Source of the DNA: Chroogloeocystis siderophila 5.2 s.c.1
GTDB lineage: Bacteria; Cyanobacteriota; Cyanobacteriia; Cyanobacteriales; Chroococcidiopsidaceae
Assembly (NCBI RefSeq): GCF_001904655.1
Contig: NZ_MRCC01000012.1
Coordinates: 62,001 to 126,000, forward strand
Direction of reading: 5' to 3'
DNA: 64,000 nt
The stretch's first letter is position 1. Every line of letters starts with the position of its first letter. Made by a program: the position numbers and the translations under genes. Below, one piece after another: positions 55,109 through 64,000 of the stretch. The notes beneath the pieces were generated by a model. The model was not told the origin of the DNA. It did no database searches and was given only the letters and a program-made list of their open reading frames with translations.

Positions 55109-56617
55109 TTAACGTTTTTGTTGTGTTGCCACAGGTTCTGCTTCAGGAATTGTAATATCGATTGATGTCACTTCTGATGCTAATGCTGTTAATGGGGGTT
55201 GAATCGCCGCAGCATTACCCACTACTAAGGTGACTAAGTTTTCGGGTTTGAGATGAGTTTGGGCGACACGTTGGATATCTTCAGCCGTAGTTGCTTCGAC
55301 AGCTTGACGATAGCGGAAGAGAAAATCGGCGGGGTAGCCGTAGTATTCGTAACGTAAAAGTCGCGTCAGAGTTTGTGCCGGATCTTCAAAATTGAAAACG
55401 AAAGAATTGAGAACAGAATCTTTTGCTAAAGCAAGTTCTTCTGGTGTTACTAATTCTGTTTTAAGGCGTTCAATTTCTTTTTGCATTGCTTGAATAAAAG
55501 ATACGGTGGCATCAGATCGAGTTTGTCCGCCAGCAATAAATAAACCAGGATAGTCATAACGCGGACTCCACGCACCGTACACCGAGTAAGCTAAACCTTG
55601 ACGCGATCGCACATTATTAAACAACCGCCCGCCAAAGCCATTTAATACCCCATTTAAAACATCTAGTGCGGGATAATCAGGACTATTAAATTGACCGCCC
55701 AAATGACCAATTTGTAAATAACTTTGTGTTAGTTGCGGTTGATCTACCAAGAAAATACCGCCTTGTTTAGCTTGACACACCGTTGGTAATTGCGGCAATT
55801 GCATTCCAGGATTCGGTTGCCAATCGGCAAAATACTTTTGGATCAGCGATCGCATTTGTTGCGAGTCAAAGTCCCCCACAATTCCCAAAATCATGTTATT
55901 CGGATAGAAATACTCGCGATAAAAATTAACGACATCTTCCCGCGCAATATTATCTACCGTTTGATACTCTGGAATCCGCGCATAAGGACTATCATCACCG
56001 TAAATTAACTTTTGAAACTCTCGCTGGGCAATACTACCTGGTTCATCATTGCGCCGTGCAATACTCCCACGCAACTGCGTTTTTGCTAAATCTAATTTAT
56101 CCTGCGCAAACACCGGCTGACGAATCACCTCAGCAAACAGCCCAAACACTGTATCAAGATCTTCACTCAAAGCATCAAAACTCGCCGAACCCGAAGCGGT
56201 ACTAATCGATGTTTCCACCGTAGCCGCCCGTTGTTCTAATAACTCATTAAGTTCATCAGCAGAATGCTGTTTTGTTCCTCCCGTGCGCATCACAGTTCCT
56301 GTCAAACCAGCTAAACCAGTTTTCTCAGCACTTTCCCAGCGTTGCCCAGTGCGAAACAACGCCGTACCACTCACCAACGGCAACTCGCGATCTTCTAACA
56401 GATACACAATCATGCCATTATCCGTCACAAAGCGCGTATACTCTGGTAACTGCACCTCTGGCAACGGCGCAAACTGCAACTCAGTAAAATGTACAGCCCC
56501 CGCAACCGCAGGTAACCGCAACATCACCACCAACAACAGCGCTACCAACCACAGCCCAAGCCAATTAACACGCCGCTGACTCCGACTCGTACCAACCCAA
56601 TGCATCAACATTCCCAA
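55109..56617 (-). CDS. M16-family peptidase subunit, catalytically degenerate, 502 aa
   Basis: An N-terminal hydrophobic leader (about 19-41) suggests export. The protein has the two M16 domains, with ARRNDEPGSIAQREFQKLIYGDDSPYAR and YNPNN-type segments recognisable (key part IYGDDSPYAR). The position where active members have the zinc motif HxxEH reads LTGTV (in GLAGLTGTVMRTGGT), so this copy cannot bind the catalytic zinc. The active partner is encoded 57 bp upstream on the same strand. Paired active/inactive M16 subunits form heterodimers. Confidence 0.88.
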   Translation of the reverse strand: MGMLMHWVGTSRSQRRVNWLGLWLVALLLVVMLRLPAVAGAVHFTELQFAPLPEVQLPEYTRFVTDNGMIVYLLEDRELPLVSGTALFRTGQRWESAEKTGLAGLTGTVMRTGGTKQHSADELNELLEQRAATVETSISTASGSASFDALSEDLDTVFGLFAEVIRQPVFAQDKLDLAKTQLRGSIARRNDEPGSIAQREFQKLIYGDDSPYARIPEYQTVDNIAREDVVNFYREYFYPNNMILGIVGDFDSQQMRSLIQKYFADWQPNPGMQLPQLPTVCQAKQGGIFLVDQPQLTQSYLQIGHLGGQFNSPDYPALDVLNGVLNGFGGRLFNNVRSRQGLAYSVYGAWSPRYDYPGLFIAGGQTRSDATVSFIQAMQKEIERLKTELVTPEELALAKDSVLNSFVFNFEDPAQTLTRLLRYEYYGYPADFLFRYRQAVEATTAEDIQRVAQTHLKPENLVTLVVGNAAAIQPPLTALASEVTSIDITIPEAEPVATQQKR

Positions 56618-56673
56618 ACTTCCTTATGATTTAATCTCTGCTTCAATCTCTGCGTCCTCTGTGGTTCGTTCCC

Positions 56674-58245
56674 TCAAGCCTTTGGCACCAACCGCCCGAT
56701 CGTCCGATTCTGCGTCGTAAAAGTCGCCTGCGCCACGCGCTGAACATCAGCAGCCGTCACTGCCCCAATTGCTTCCAACTCCTTGAATAAATTGCGCCAG
56801 GAGCCAGTTTTCACTTCATATTCCAATAACAACTGTGCCATACCCATATTCGATTTGAGCGATCGCAATAATCCTGCCCTTGCTTGCGTCTTCACGCGAT
56901 CCAACTCCTCAGCAGACACAGGTTCTGTCTTTAAGCGTTCAATCTCTTGTCTTAAAGCTACACCGACTTCATTTGCAGTATGACCAGGAGCCGTCAAAGC
57001 ATAAAATAACATGACATTTTGGTGCTTATCACCTGGAAATCCACTAAAACCTTGAGCAGAAAGAGCAAGTTGCTGTCGTTCAACTAAAGACCTATACAGC
57101 CGCGACGTGCGACCATCACTCAGTAATCTACCAATGATGTCATAAGTAACATGATCCGGATCGGTAATAGAGGGACGATGATAGCCTTCTAGATACCAAG
57201 GCTGCGATCGCAAACGTAATTCAAATTCCCGTTGTCGTTTTTGAGGTGGTTCCGAGACTTGCACAGCGGGGGCTGCGGGTTTTGCTTTGTAACGTCCAAA
57301 GTAAGTTTTTGCTAGCTGTTGCACCTGATTTGCATCAACATCACCAATCACGGCAATTGTCAAATTACTGGGTACGTAGTGCGTATCAAAAAAATCTTGT
57401 AAGTCTTGGCGCGTCAAGTTGCGGATATCTTCTTCGTAACCAATCACCGGACGACGATAGGGATGTTTAGTAAATGCGGTATCGAGAAACTTCTCTACCA
57501 TCTGACCAATAGGAGAATTATCAACCCGCAATCGCCGTTCTTCAAGAATGACATCTTTTTCTTGATAAAATTCGCGAAAGACAGGTTCTAAAAATCGCTC
57601 AGATTCTAGCGACATCCATAGTTCTAACTTATTACTCGGAAAACTATAAAAATAGCGTGTTGCATCGGCTGAGGTATTGGCATTTAAACCAACACCGCCT
57701 GCTTGTTCGACGATTTTCCCTAGTTCGTTTTGCTTGACAAAACTTTGGGCTTGTGCTTGGACTTTTTCAAATTCTGCCTGCAAACGGGCGACTTCCGCTT
57801 TGTTTCCCCTAGCTTGCGCTGCGCGAATTTGGGCATCGAGTTCATCTAAGCGATCTAAGAGTGGTTTTTCGGCTGCGTAATCGGTTGTGCCGATGCGTTG
57901 CGTTCCCTTAAATGCTAAATGCTCTAAATAGTGCGCGATTCCTGTTTTACCATCAGGTTCATCCGCACCACCAACATCAGCATAAGTGAGAAACGAAACA
58001 ACGGGTGCTCGATGGCGTTCTAAAACAATAAATTTTATGCCATTTTCTAAACGAAACTCACTCAGTTGATCGATGACACGATCTAAGTAAGGCTGGATCG
58101 ATGCTTCTGGCGTCGGGGCTTGCGTACGAGCAAATGCAACTGCTGGTAACGAAGCCCAAGAAAACAAAATAATTATTAAAAAAGTGAAAATTCGCCATCT
58201 TACATGATGAGGTAAGAACAATTGGCAGCAACGTTTCCAACTCAT
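56674..58245 (-). CDS. M16-family zinc peptidase, active subunit, 523 aa
   Basis: A leader with one hydrophobic helix (about 18-40, ending VAFA) indicates export or anchoring. IAHYLEHLAFKG holds the inverted zinc motif His105-x-x-Glu108-His109. An Ala/Glu/Arg-rich helical insertion (about 128-170) follows. The C-terminal domain has RRPVIGYEEDIRNLTRQDLQ. These pitrilysin-like peptidases degrade peptides inside a closed chamber. The next gene is a degenerate M16 subunit, so the two probably form a heterodimer in the periplasm. Confidence 0.92.
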   Translation of the reverse strand: MSWKRCCQLFLPHHVRWRIFTFLIIILFSWASLPAVAFARTQAPTPEASIQPYLDRVIDQLSEFRLENGIKFIVLERHRAPVVSFLTYADVGGADEPDGKTGIAHYLEHLAFKGTQRIGTTDYAAEKPLLDRLDELDAQIRAAQARGNKAEVARLQAEFEKVQAQAQSFVKQNELGKIVEQAGGVGLNANTSADATRYFYSFPSNKLELWMSLESERFLEPVFREFYQEKDVILEERRLRVDNSPIGQMVEKFLDTAFTKHPYRRPVIGYEEDIRNLTRQDLQDFFDTHYVPSNLTIAVIGDVDANQVQQLAKTYFGRYKAKPAAPAVQVSEPPQKRQREFELRLRSQPWYLEGYHRPSITDPDHVTYDIIGRLLSDGRTSRLYRSLVERQQLALSAQGFSGFPGDKHQNVMLFYALTAPGHTANEVGVALRQEIERLKTEPVSAEELDRVKTQARAGLLRSLKSNMGMAQLLLEYEVKTGSWRNLFKELEAIGAVTAADVQRVAQATFTTQNRTIGRLVPKA

Positions 58246-58373
58246 AAGTCACAATAAAAGTACTTTTCCAGGATAGATCCCCTTAACGATCTATTACACT
58301 TTCAGCGGGGAATCTGCTTGATAGTAGAAAATATCGCTACAAGTAGCACGGCAATCTTACAGGCATTAAGTAT

Positions 58374-58991
58374 ATGCAAGTTTTTCATCGCACAGCACAA
58401 TCTGAAGAATCCTCCCGCGATCGCATTTTGAAAGCAGCACAGCGATTATTTGCCCGTCAAGGATATGATGGCACGACAACGCGCGACTTAGCTGTTGCAG
58501 CAGGCGTTGCTGAAGGAACACTATTTCGTCATTTTCCGAATAAAAAGGCGATTTTGATTGAAATTGCAACGCAAGGCTGGGTAGAAATTCTTACCGATTT
58601 ACTGACTGAATTAAGCGAAATGGGCAGCTACAAGGCGGTAGCCCAAGTGATGCAGCGCCGGATGTGGAATTTTCATAAAAATGCGGATATGATGCGCGTT
58701 TGCTTTATGGAAGCGCAGTTTCATCCTGATTTACGCGATCGCATTCAAGCAGAAGTGATTAACAAAATGACGGATGTTGCTGAGGCATTTTTTCAAACCG
58801 CGATGGATCGCGGAATCTACCGCAAAACAAATCCGAAAATTGTCGCGCAGGTGTTTTTAGGAATGTTTGCGATCGCAGGTTTTAGTCACAATACATTAAT
58901 GGAACCGGATGCTTCACCAAAAGCTATGCAAGAAATGGCAGAAGGACTTGCGGATATTTTTCTGAATGGGGTGTTAGAGAGGGGGGAGTGA
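58374..58991 (+). CDS. TetR/AcrR-family regulator, 205 aa
   Basis: An N-terminal helix-turn-helix (RILKAAQRLFARQGYDGTTT then AAGVAEGTLFRHFPNKKAIL) and a helical ligand-binding domain. It lies 29 bp before pepP on the same strand and divergent from the M16 pair across 128 bp, so it may control either. No ligand can be inferred. Length is typical. Confidence 0.9.
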   Translation: MQVFHRTAQSEESSRDRILKAAQRLFARQGYDGTTTRDLAVAAGVAEGTLFRHFPNKKAILIEIATQGWVEILTDLLTELSEMGSYKAVAQVMQRRMWNFHKNADMMRVCFMEAQFHPDLRDRIQAEVINKMTDVAEAFFQTAMDRGIYRKTNPKIVAQVFLGMFAIAGFSHNTLMEPDASPKAMQEMAEGLADIFLNGVLERGE

Positions 58992-59020
58992 AACTTAATG
59001 TCCGAGTTTAGTTTTGGGTT

Positions 59021-60403
59021 ATGAATATTCATGATGTTGATGCGAGGCTGGCGGATATTTTGCGCGATCGCCGTCGGCGACTTGCTGAAATTTTTGCTGC
59101 ACCTGTCGTCTTATGGTCAGGGCGTCGTAGTCCGCGCAATTTTGCGGCAAATACGTTTCCGTTTCGCGCTAGCAGTCATTTTCTCTACTTTGCTGGATTA
59201 CCATTAGAAAATGCGGCGATTTGTTTAGAGTCTGGACAGTTAACTTTATTTATTGACGATCCGTCACCTAGTCACACACTATGGCATGGAGAAACACCTG
59301 CAAAAGAAGAGATTGCCCAAAAAATTGGTGCTGACGCTGTTTTGCCGATGGCAGAATTACCAGCACACTTAGCCGGAGTTGCGACAATTCCAGTGCAAGA
59401 TGCGGCGACTTGGACAGAACAAACGCAGTTACTCGACCGCTGGGTATTACCAGAAAGACCGCTCGAAGGGATTGATTTAGAATTAGCAAAAGCCATTGTT
59501 ACTCTCCGCTTGATTCACGATGCGGGTGCATTAGCTGAATTGCGCAAAGCTGCGGCGGTGACGATAAACGCGCATAAAGCTGGCATGGCAGCGACTCGGA
59601 AGGCTAAGACTGAAGCCGATATCCGTGCGGCGATGGAGGGTGTCATAATTGCTGAGAATATGAGTTGTGCGTATGCAAGTATTGTGACGATTCATGGCGA
59701 AGTGTTGCATAGCGATCGCTATCACAATAAAATTCAAGCTGGAAACTTAGTACTTGCTGATGTTGGCACGGAAACTGCAACCGGTTGGGCAGCAGACGTG
59801 ACGCGGACTTGGGCAGTTACAGGTAAATTCTCATCTACCCAAAGAGATATTTATGATGTTGTTTTAGCCGCCCACGATGCTTGTATTGCTAAAGTTTCTC
59901 CAGGCGTTGAGTATCGCGATCTTCATTTTTTGGCAGCAACGACAATTGCTGAAGGGTTAGTCGATTTAGGCATTTTGCAGGGTAACGTAGAAGATTTAGT
60001 CGAGAGAGATATTCATGCATTGTTTTTCCCGCATGGTGTTGGTCATTTACTCGGCTTGGATGTCCATGATATGGAAGATTTGGGAGATTTAGCGGGATAT
60101 GAACCAGGAAGGACGAGAAGCGATCGCTTTGGGTTAGGATATCTGCGTTTGGATCGTCCTTTACGTCCTGGAATGTTGGTGACAATTGAACCTGGCTTTT
60201 ATCAAGTTCCAGCAATTTTAAATAATCCGGAAGTCCGCACCGCGTATCAAGATGCTGTGAATTGGGAAAGATTAATGCAGTTTGCAGATGTACGCGGAAT
60301 ACGGATTGAAGATGATGTGCTAGTCACCGAAGCAGGAAGCGAAGTCTTGACCGCAGCGTTACCGACTAAAGCCGAGGATATTGAACAGTTAGTGCGCGGA
60401 TAA
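59021..60403 (+). CDS. pepP: Xaa-Pro aminopeptidase (M24), 460 aa
   Basis: Aminopeptidase P removes an N-terminal residue preceding proline, using a dinuclear metal site. The N-terminal domain (about 1-160) includes FPFRASSHFLYFAGLP. The pita-bread domain supplies metal ligands in ADVGTETATGWAADVTRTW (two Asp), FPHGVGHLLGLDVHD (His), MLVTIEPGFY (Glu) and GIRIEDDVLV (Glu). Complete and intact. It probably shares a transcript with the TetR gene 29 bp upstream. Confidence 0.92.
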   Translation: MNIHDVDARLADILRDRRRRLAEIFAAPVVLWSGRRSPRNFAANTFPFRASSHFLYFAGLPLENAAICLESGQLTLFIDDPSPSHTLWHGETPAKEEIAQKIGADAVLPMAELPAHLAGVATIPVQDAATWTEQTQLLDRWVLPERPLEGIDLELAKAIVTLRLIHDAGALAELRKAAAVTINAHKAGMAATRKAKTEADIRAAMEGVIIAENMSCAYASIVTIHGEVLHSDRYHNKIQAGNLVLADVGTETATGWAADVTRTWAVTGKFSSTQRDIYDVVLAAHDACIAKVSPGVEYRDLHFLAATTIAEGLVDLGILQGNVEDLVERDIHALFFPHGVGHLLGLDVHDMEDLGDLAGYEPGRTRSDRFGLGYLRLDRPLRPGMLVTIEPGFYQVPAILNNPEVRTAYQDAVNWERLMQFADVRGIRIEDDVLVTEAGSEVLTAALPTKAEDIEQLVRG

Positions 60404-60405
60404 GT

Positions 60406-61116
60406 TTAATAAGAAATTTCCTGGCGATCGCGGAAGAATTTCCCACTCATATCAAGTGACGCTTCGGTCGCTAACCAAATTGCGGTATCTGCACCTTGTT
60501 CGGGCGATCGCGGTGCATTTTCACCACCCATATCAGTTTTCACCCAACCAGGACACATTGCATAAACTGCGATTCCCTGCGATTGTAATGCTTCGGCAAG
60601 CATAATCGTTGCCCCATTTAATGCAAGTTTAGATAAACAATAACTAGGGACATCTGCGGATAAGCCATCCAGTTCGCCATAGCCACTCGAAACATTAATC
60701 ACGCGGGCTTGAGTAGCTTTTTGTAATAGTGGGAGGAAAGCTTGCGTTACATGAATTGAACCAAAGGTATTAGTATCCATTGCTTGGTGCAGTATGCTAC
60801 GTGACACATTGAGAATATTTACGCCTTGATCTTGATAGACTCCCGCATTGTTGACAAGAACATCCAAAGAGTCTATTTCTTGCTTTAATTGCTCTGCTGC
60901 ACGGTGAATACTATCATCATCAGTGACATCAAGTTTGACAACACGCACAGTGGAGTTAGCTGGTAACTTTTGCGTCGCTGCTTTGGCTTTATCAAGCGAA
61001 CGTGCTGCGATAATCACCTCAAAACCTGCTTGCAGTAATCCTTGACAAATTGCAAATCCAATGCCTTTATTACCTCCAGTAACAAGTGCCCGTTTTCCTT
61101 GAAATTCAGAATTCAT
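60406..61116 (-). CDS. SDR-family oxidoreductase (carbonyl-reductase-like), 236 aa
   Basis: KRALVTGGNKGIGFAICQGL is the NADP-binding motif, VNNAGVYQD follows strand 4, NVSSGYGEL holds the catalytic Ser and YCLSKLALN the Tyr-x3-Lys. PGWVKTDMGG is a carbonyl-reductase-type segment. Substrate unknown. It is convergent with pepP, with two bases between stops, and divergent from the HigA-like gene. Confidence 0.88.
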   Translation of the reverse strand: MNSEFQGKRALVTGGNKGIGFAICQGLLQAGFEVIIAARSLDKAKAATQKLPANSTVRVVKLDVTDDDSIHRAAEQLKQEIDSLDVLVNNAGVYQDQGVNILNVSRSILHQAMDTNTFGSIHVTQAFLPLLQKATQARVINVSSGYGELDGLSADVPSYCLSKLALNGATIMLAEALQSQGIAVYAMCPGWVKTDMGGENAPRSPEQGADTAIWLATEASLDMSGKFFRDRQEISY

Positions 61117-61203
61117 AGCGATCGTATCTCATGCCTCTTAATACACCAATGCATTTTGTGTTTTTTTGTTTGCATAAACTTCCTACTCAGGGAGTAAGTT
61201 TTC

Positions 61204-61590
61204 ATGACTAAATTTGAACTTTTACAAAAATTCCCGCCTCGCCCAATCAAATCAGAGACTGAACGACAAGTCTTTCAAGAAGTCATTGATAGTTTACTGG
61301 ATAGTGAGATAATGCCAGAAGGACAAGATTATCTCAATGTACTAGGAGTTCTGGTTTATGAATATGAGAAAAAATCTTTATCAATTCCAGATTTAAGTGG
61401 TGTTGAGTTACTCAAAGCATTGATTGATGAATTTGATCTTAAACAAAAAGATCTTATTCTTATTTTTAAAACTGAAGTTATTGTATCGGAAATACTTAAT
61501 GAAAAACGTAGCTTTACTGTAGAGCGTATTAAAAAATTAGCTGATTTCTTTCCTCAACCATCAATAATAGCACCACGTTCTAGCAAGTAA
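61204..61590 (+). CDS. HigA-like antitoxin without adjacent toxin, 128 aa
   Basis: FPPRPIKSETERQVFQEVID followed by DYLNVLGVLVYEYE and SGVELLKALIDEFDLKQKDL matches the HigA antitoxins common in cyanobacteria, with an XRE-type helix-turn-helix from about residue 75. A HigB toxin should lie just upstream, but only 87 bp separate it from a divergent SDR gene. The C-terminus (PQPSIIAPRSSK) departs from the usual end and overlaps the convergent TPR-pentapeptide gene by 37 bp. GGGAG precedes the ATG. Confidence 0.75.
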   Translation: MTKFELLQKFPPRPIKSETERQVFQEVIDSLLDSEIMPEGQDYLNVLGVLVYEYEKKSLSIPDLSGVELLKALIDEFDLKQKDLILIFKTEVIVSEILNEKRSFTVERIKKLADFFPQPSIIAPRSSK

Positions 61591-62543
61591 CGCTTCATCT
61601 CAGTAGAAAGTCCTTTGACATTGTGCATTTGGGTGTTCTCTACTTGCACGTCATTGAATTCTACACGAGTTAAGTCTGCGTTGCTAAAGTCTGCATGACT
61701 CAAATCTGCATTACTGAGATCAGCTTGTTGCAGTAGTACACCCCTAAGATTAGCAGCATGAAGATTAGCATTTTGCAGATACGCACTGCACAAATTGGCA
61801 TGACTTAGAATTGCCCTACTGAGGTTAGCACGAGGCATTAAACAGCGTAGATCGGCATTTTGTAAATCCGCACCTTGCAAGTTAGCATCGCGGAGATTTG
61901 CATTGCTAAGGTTAGCATCGGCTAAACAAGCATTAGATAAGTTAGCACGACTTAGATCAGCAAGTTTGAGATCGGCATTATCAAGAATCGCGTATGCTAA
62001 ATTAGCAGAATTGAGATTCGCATAACTAAGATTGCAATGACTTAAATTAGCACCTTGCAGATTTGCTGCTTTGAAATTTGTATTACTGAGGTTAGTAGCA
62101 CTTAAGTTGGCTTTGGCAAAATCTTCAATTGGATTTAAACCAAGCATGGTTGCAACTTTTGTAAAATCATTGGTGGTGGAGGAAGTTAACATTTCTTGCG
62201 CTAAAGCTAACTGCTGCTGGTGGTATTCACCTGCTTTAGTCGCATCATCAAGCGCTAAGTAAGCATTTCTTAAGTTTAATAGTGCATTAACTTGACCTTT
62301 GTTATCTGCTATTCGCTGCGCTAAGGCTAAATGCTGTTCAAAACACGCGATCGCTTCGGGTAAATTTCCCAAAGCTTGATACGCTGCACCCAAATTTCCT
62401 AAGGCTGCACCTTCGCGTTGCAAATCTTGATCTGTGCGATACAAATTTAATGCTTGTTGCCAAGATTGTAATGCTTCCTCAAACGCGTTTGTTTGATATT
62501 GGATAATTCCTTGTTTGAGTAATTGATTGGCAGCATTAGTCAT
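61554..62543 (-). CDS. TPR plus pentapeptide-repeat protein, 329 aa
   Basis: Residues about 1-120 form three or so tetratricopeptide repeats (NAFEEALQSWQQALNLYRTD, LGNLGAAYQALGNLPEAIAC). About residues 140-315 are pentapeptide repeats of the A(N/D)LS(N/H) type forming a beta-helix. The tail HNVKGLSTEMKRYLLERGAI caps it. No signal peptide, so cytoplasmic, probably a scaffold. It lies 18 bp after the gamma-glutamyl hydrolase gene and may be co-transcribed with it. Confidence 0.88.
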   Translation of the reverse strand: MTNAANQLLKQGIIQYQTNAFEEALQSWQQALNLYRTDQDLQREGAALGNLGAAYQALGNLPEAIACFEQHLALAQRIADNKGQVNALLNLRNAYLALDDATKAGEYHQQQLALAQEMLTSSTTNDFTKVATMLGLNPIEDFAKANLSATNLSNTNFKAANLQGANLSHCNLSYANLNSANLAYAILDNADLKLADLSRANLSNACLADANLSNANLRDANLQGADLQNADLRCLMPRANLSRAILSHANLCSAYLQNANLHAANLRGVLLQQADLSNADLSHADFSNADLTRVEFNDVQVENTQMHNVKGLSTEMKRYLLERGAIIDG

Positions 62544-62561
62544 GGGTTAATCTATTTGTTG

Positions 62562-63293
62562 TTAGTATTCACAGTTAGCCATTGCGGTTTGACGTGTTGC
62601 AGTGATGAAGGATTGAAAGATGCGGTGTTGTAAAGGATCGACACTACTGGAAAGTTCAGGATGCCATTGCACTGCGATCGCCCAAGGGTGATATTTGTGT
62701 TCTAGTGCTTCAATAACTCCATCCGTCGCCCATCCGGTGACGCGCCATTCTGAAGATACAGTACGTACAGCTTGATGATGCCAAGAGACGACATCAACTG
62801 TGGTTGTGCCAATGATTTCTTGGGCAAGACGACTCTCAGAGTTAAGATCGACACCGTGTTGAATCGATAGTAATTCTTCAGCGCGATGCGTTACTATCTC
62901 GCCGTATTCATCCGGAAGATGCGGAATCAATGTTCCGCCAGTTGCAACTGCAAGTACTTCTAAACCGCGACAAATACCGAGTATGGGAATATCAGAGGCT
63001 AAGGCGGCTTGGGCTAGGGCAATTTCGGCGCGATCGCGTTCCAAATCGATATTATAAATTGTCGGATGCATGACACCGTTGTACATTGCGGGATCAATAT
63101 CTCCGCCACCAGAGAAGATGAAACCATCAATTCTTTGTAATATAATCTCGCTTGCTTCAGGTTCGCTTGGAGGAATCAGTACTGGAATTCCACCAGCGGC
63201 TTTAACAGCTGCTGCATACGAACTAGGTAAGCAATAACTACTCGTTTGAGCGTGACCCGAGGTCGTAATTCCAATAATCGGAGGCTGTATCAT
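62562..63293 (-). CDS. Gamma-glutamyl-GABA hydrolase family peptidase (PuuD-like), 243 aa
   Basis: Class I glutamine-amidotransferase-like hydrolase (C26). Cys108 lies in ILGICRGLEVL, and the histidine and glutamate in AVQWHPE. SGGGDIDPAMY is the oxyanion-side motif. PuuD releases GABA from gamma-glutamyl-GABA in putrescine breakdown. The next upstream gene is a glutamine-synthetase-like enzyme nine bases away, so the two likely form a gamma-glutamylation and hydrolysis pathway; the amine substrate is not readable. Confidence 0.87.
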   Translation of the reverse strand: MIQPPIIGITTSGHAQTSSYCLPSSYAAAVKAAGGIPVLIPPSEPEASEIILQRIDGFIFSGGGDIDPAMYNGVMHPTIYNIDLERDRAEIALAQAALASDIPILGICRGLEVLAVATGGTLIPHLPDEYGEIVTHRAEELLSIQHGVDLNSESRLAQEIIGTTTVDVVSWHHQAVRTVSSEWRVTGWATDGVIEALEHKYHPWAIAVQWHPELSSSVDPLQHRIFQSFITATRQTAMANCEY

Positions 63294-63302
63294 TTCCCAA
63301 GT

Positions 63303-64000
63303 TTAGCAGTTAACATACTGCTCAACCTCCCAGCTTGTCACTTGCGCGTTGTAACTATTCCACTCGTGATATTTGAAATCGAGAAAGGTTTTGGCAGCTT
63401 GTTCTCCTAAGGTTTGCATTAATAAGGAATCTTTTTCTAAGCATTGCAGTGCTTCGAGTAAACTCGTTGGCAGAGTTGGTAAATCAGAAAATTCTAAACC
63501 CCGCACAAACATATTTTCATCCAAGCGTTTCCCTATTGCAAGATGTTTTGCCATTCCTTCCATCCCTGCTGCTAAGATTCCCGCTAAAGCAAGATAAAGG
63601 TTTGCTGCACCATCGACAAGACGACACTCAAAGCGCCCGCCTTCGGGAATGCGGATCATGTGCGTGCGATTGTTTCCACCATAGGAAATGTAACGAGGAC
63701 TCCAAGTGCTACCGGATGCAGTTGTCGTCGCACCAATACGGCGATACGAGTTAATTGTCGGGCTACAGAGTGCAGCCAATCCACGACCATGTGCTAGAAC
63801 ACCCGCAAGAAATTCATACGCTATATTTGATAGTCCCATTTCTTCGGTGGTCTCTGCAAAAATATTTTGACCGTCATTCCATAAACTCATGTGGATATGT
63901 GCGCCATTTCCGGTAAGCTGGCTGAAGGGTTTGGGCATGAATGTGGCAGTTAAACCGCGTTGTTCTGCTAGAGTTTTCACCATGTATTTGAAAAAGACAT
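63303..64000 (-). CDS. Glutamine synthetase-like enzyme, C-terminal part (5' end beyond window)
   Basis: The frame continues past the right edge: the codons before the internal ATG at 63983 read VFFKY, matching family sequence, so that ATG is not the start. GNGAHIHMSLW, SPTINSYRR and YGGNNRTHMIRIPEGGRFEC are ATP/ammonia-site and adenylation-region motifs of the glutamine synthetase superfamily. It resembles GlnT or gamma-glutamylpolyamine synthetases rather than GlnA. Its nine-base spacing to the PuuD-like hydrolase supports gamma-glutamylation of an amine. Confidence 0.85.
   Translation of the reverse strand, partial: VFFKYMVKTLAEQRGLTATFMPKPFSQLTGNGAHIHMSLWNDGQNIFAETTEEMGLSNIAYEFLAGVLAHGRGLAALCSPTINSYRRIGATTTASGSTWSPRYISYGGNNRTHMIRIPEGGRFECRLVDGAANLYLALAGILAAGMEGMAKHLAIGKRLDENMFVRGLEFSDLPTLPTSLLEALQCLEKDSLLMQTLGEQAAKTFLDFKYHEWNSYNAQVTSWEVEQYVNC

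Overview
The window is chromosomal DNA from a cyanobacterium. The octamer GCGATCGC (HIP1) is scattered densely through genes and spacers. There is also a plant-type ferredoxin:thioredoxin reductase variable chain, a FurB/Zur-like regulator, a VTE6/DUF92 protein, several pentapeptide-repeat proteins and an infC resembling other cyanobacterial copies. The flavour is of a large-genome coccoid or filamentous form such as the Gloeocapsopsis/Chroococcidiopsis/Nostocales group; that placement is inference. I see no rRNA or tRNA gene, no CRISPR array and no complete insertion sequence.

Layout. 1-10034 (minus strand): an EgtC-like amidotransferase cut by the window edge, a GH63-like glucosidase, two tandem pentapeptide-repeat proteins and an SDR dehydrogenase, probably one transcription unit. 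Next come a fasciclin lipoprotein, a lipobox-bearing methyltransferase, an amino-acid permease, an OB-fold secreted protein and a beta-barrel-like protein. 10555-19421: an ion channel with an unusual filter, two alpha/beta hydrolases, DUF2294, a response regulator whose phospho-acceptor Asp is Glu, a large membrane protein, ComB, a BON protein, infC with a clear terminator, and a small HMA metal chaperone. 19718-29719: alaS, small conserved genes, a decayed cyclic-peptide ABC exporter, then a secreted-protein operon (Tat amine oxidase, exported RidA-like protein, third secreted protein) and a polysaccharide deacetylase. 29714-39666: housekeeping genes (DUF92, purS-purQ, zur, nfeD-stomatin, ftrV, ydcF, a CrtI-type desaturase, a second class II amidotransferase).

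39700-44200 is a gene graveyard. It holds a truncated, frameshifted and amber-mutated Cas3 of the type with a C-terminal HD domain, an N-terminal scrap of the next cas gene, an orphan VapB antitoxin, an intact-looking BrnT-BrnA pair, and an ABC-transporter pseudogene whose middle was deleted exactly across a HIP1 octamer. 44301-51393: DoxX and SufE proteins, a methyltransferase, and a complete five-gene nickel ABC importer (nikABCDE). 51657-64000: a 1036-residue RTX/FG-GAP protein, a paired active/inactive M16 peptidase, TetR-pepP, an SDR protein, a lone HigA-like antitoxin, a TPR-pentapeptide protein, and the start of a glutamine-synthetase-like / gamma-glutamyl hydrolase pair.

Functionally the window mixes cell-envelope and secreted proteins, metal handling (Ni uptake, Zur, HMA chaperone, SufE) and nitrogen/amino-acid metabolism (permease, exported amine oxidase with RidA, GlnT-PuuD). 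Small repeats (a 90-bp family, a 40-bp stem-loop family, TTACC-type tandem repeats and a 144-bp MITE-like element) lie between genes.
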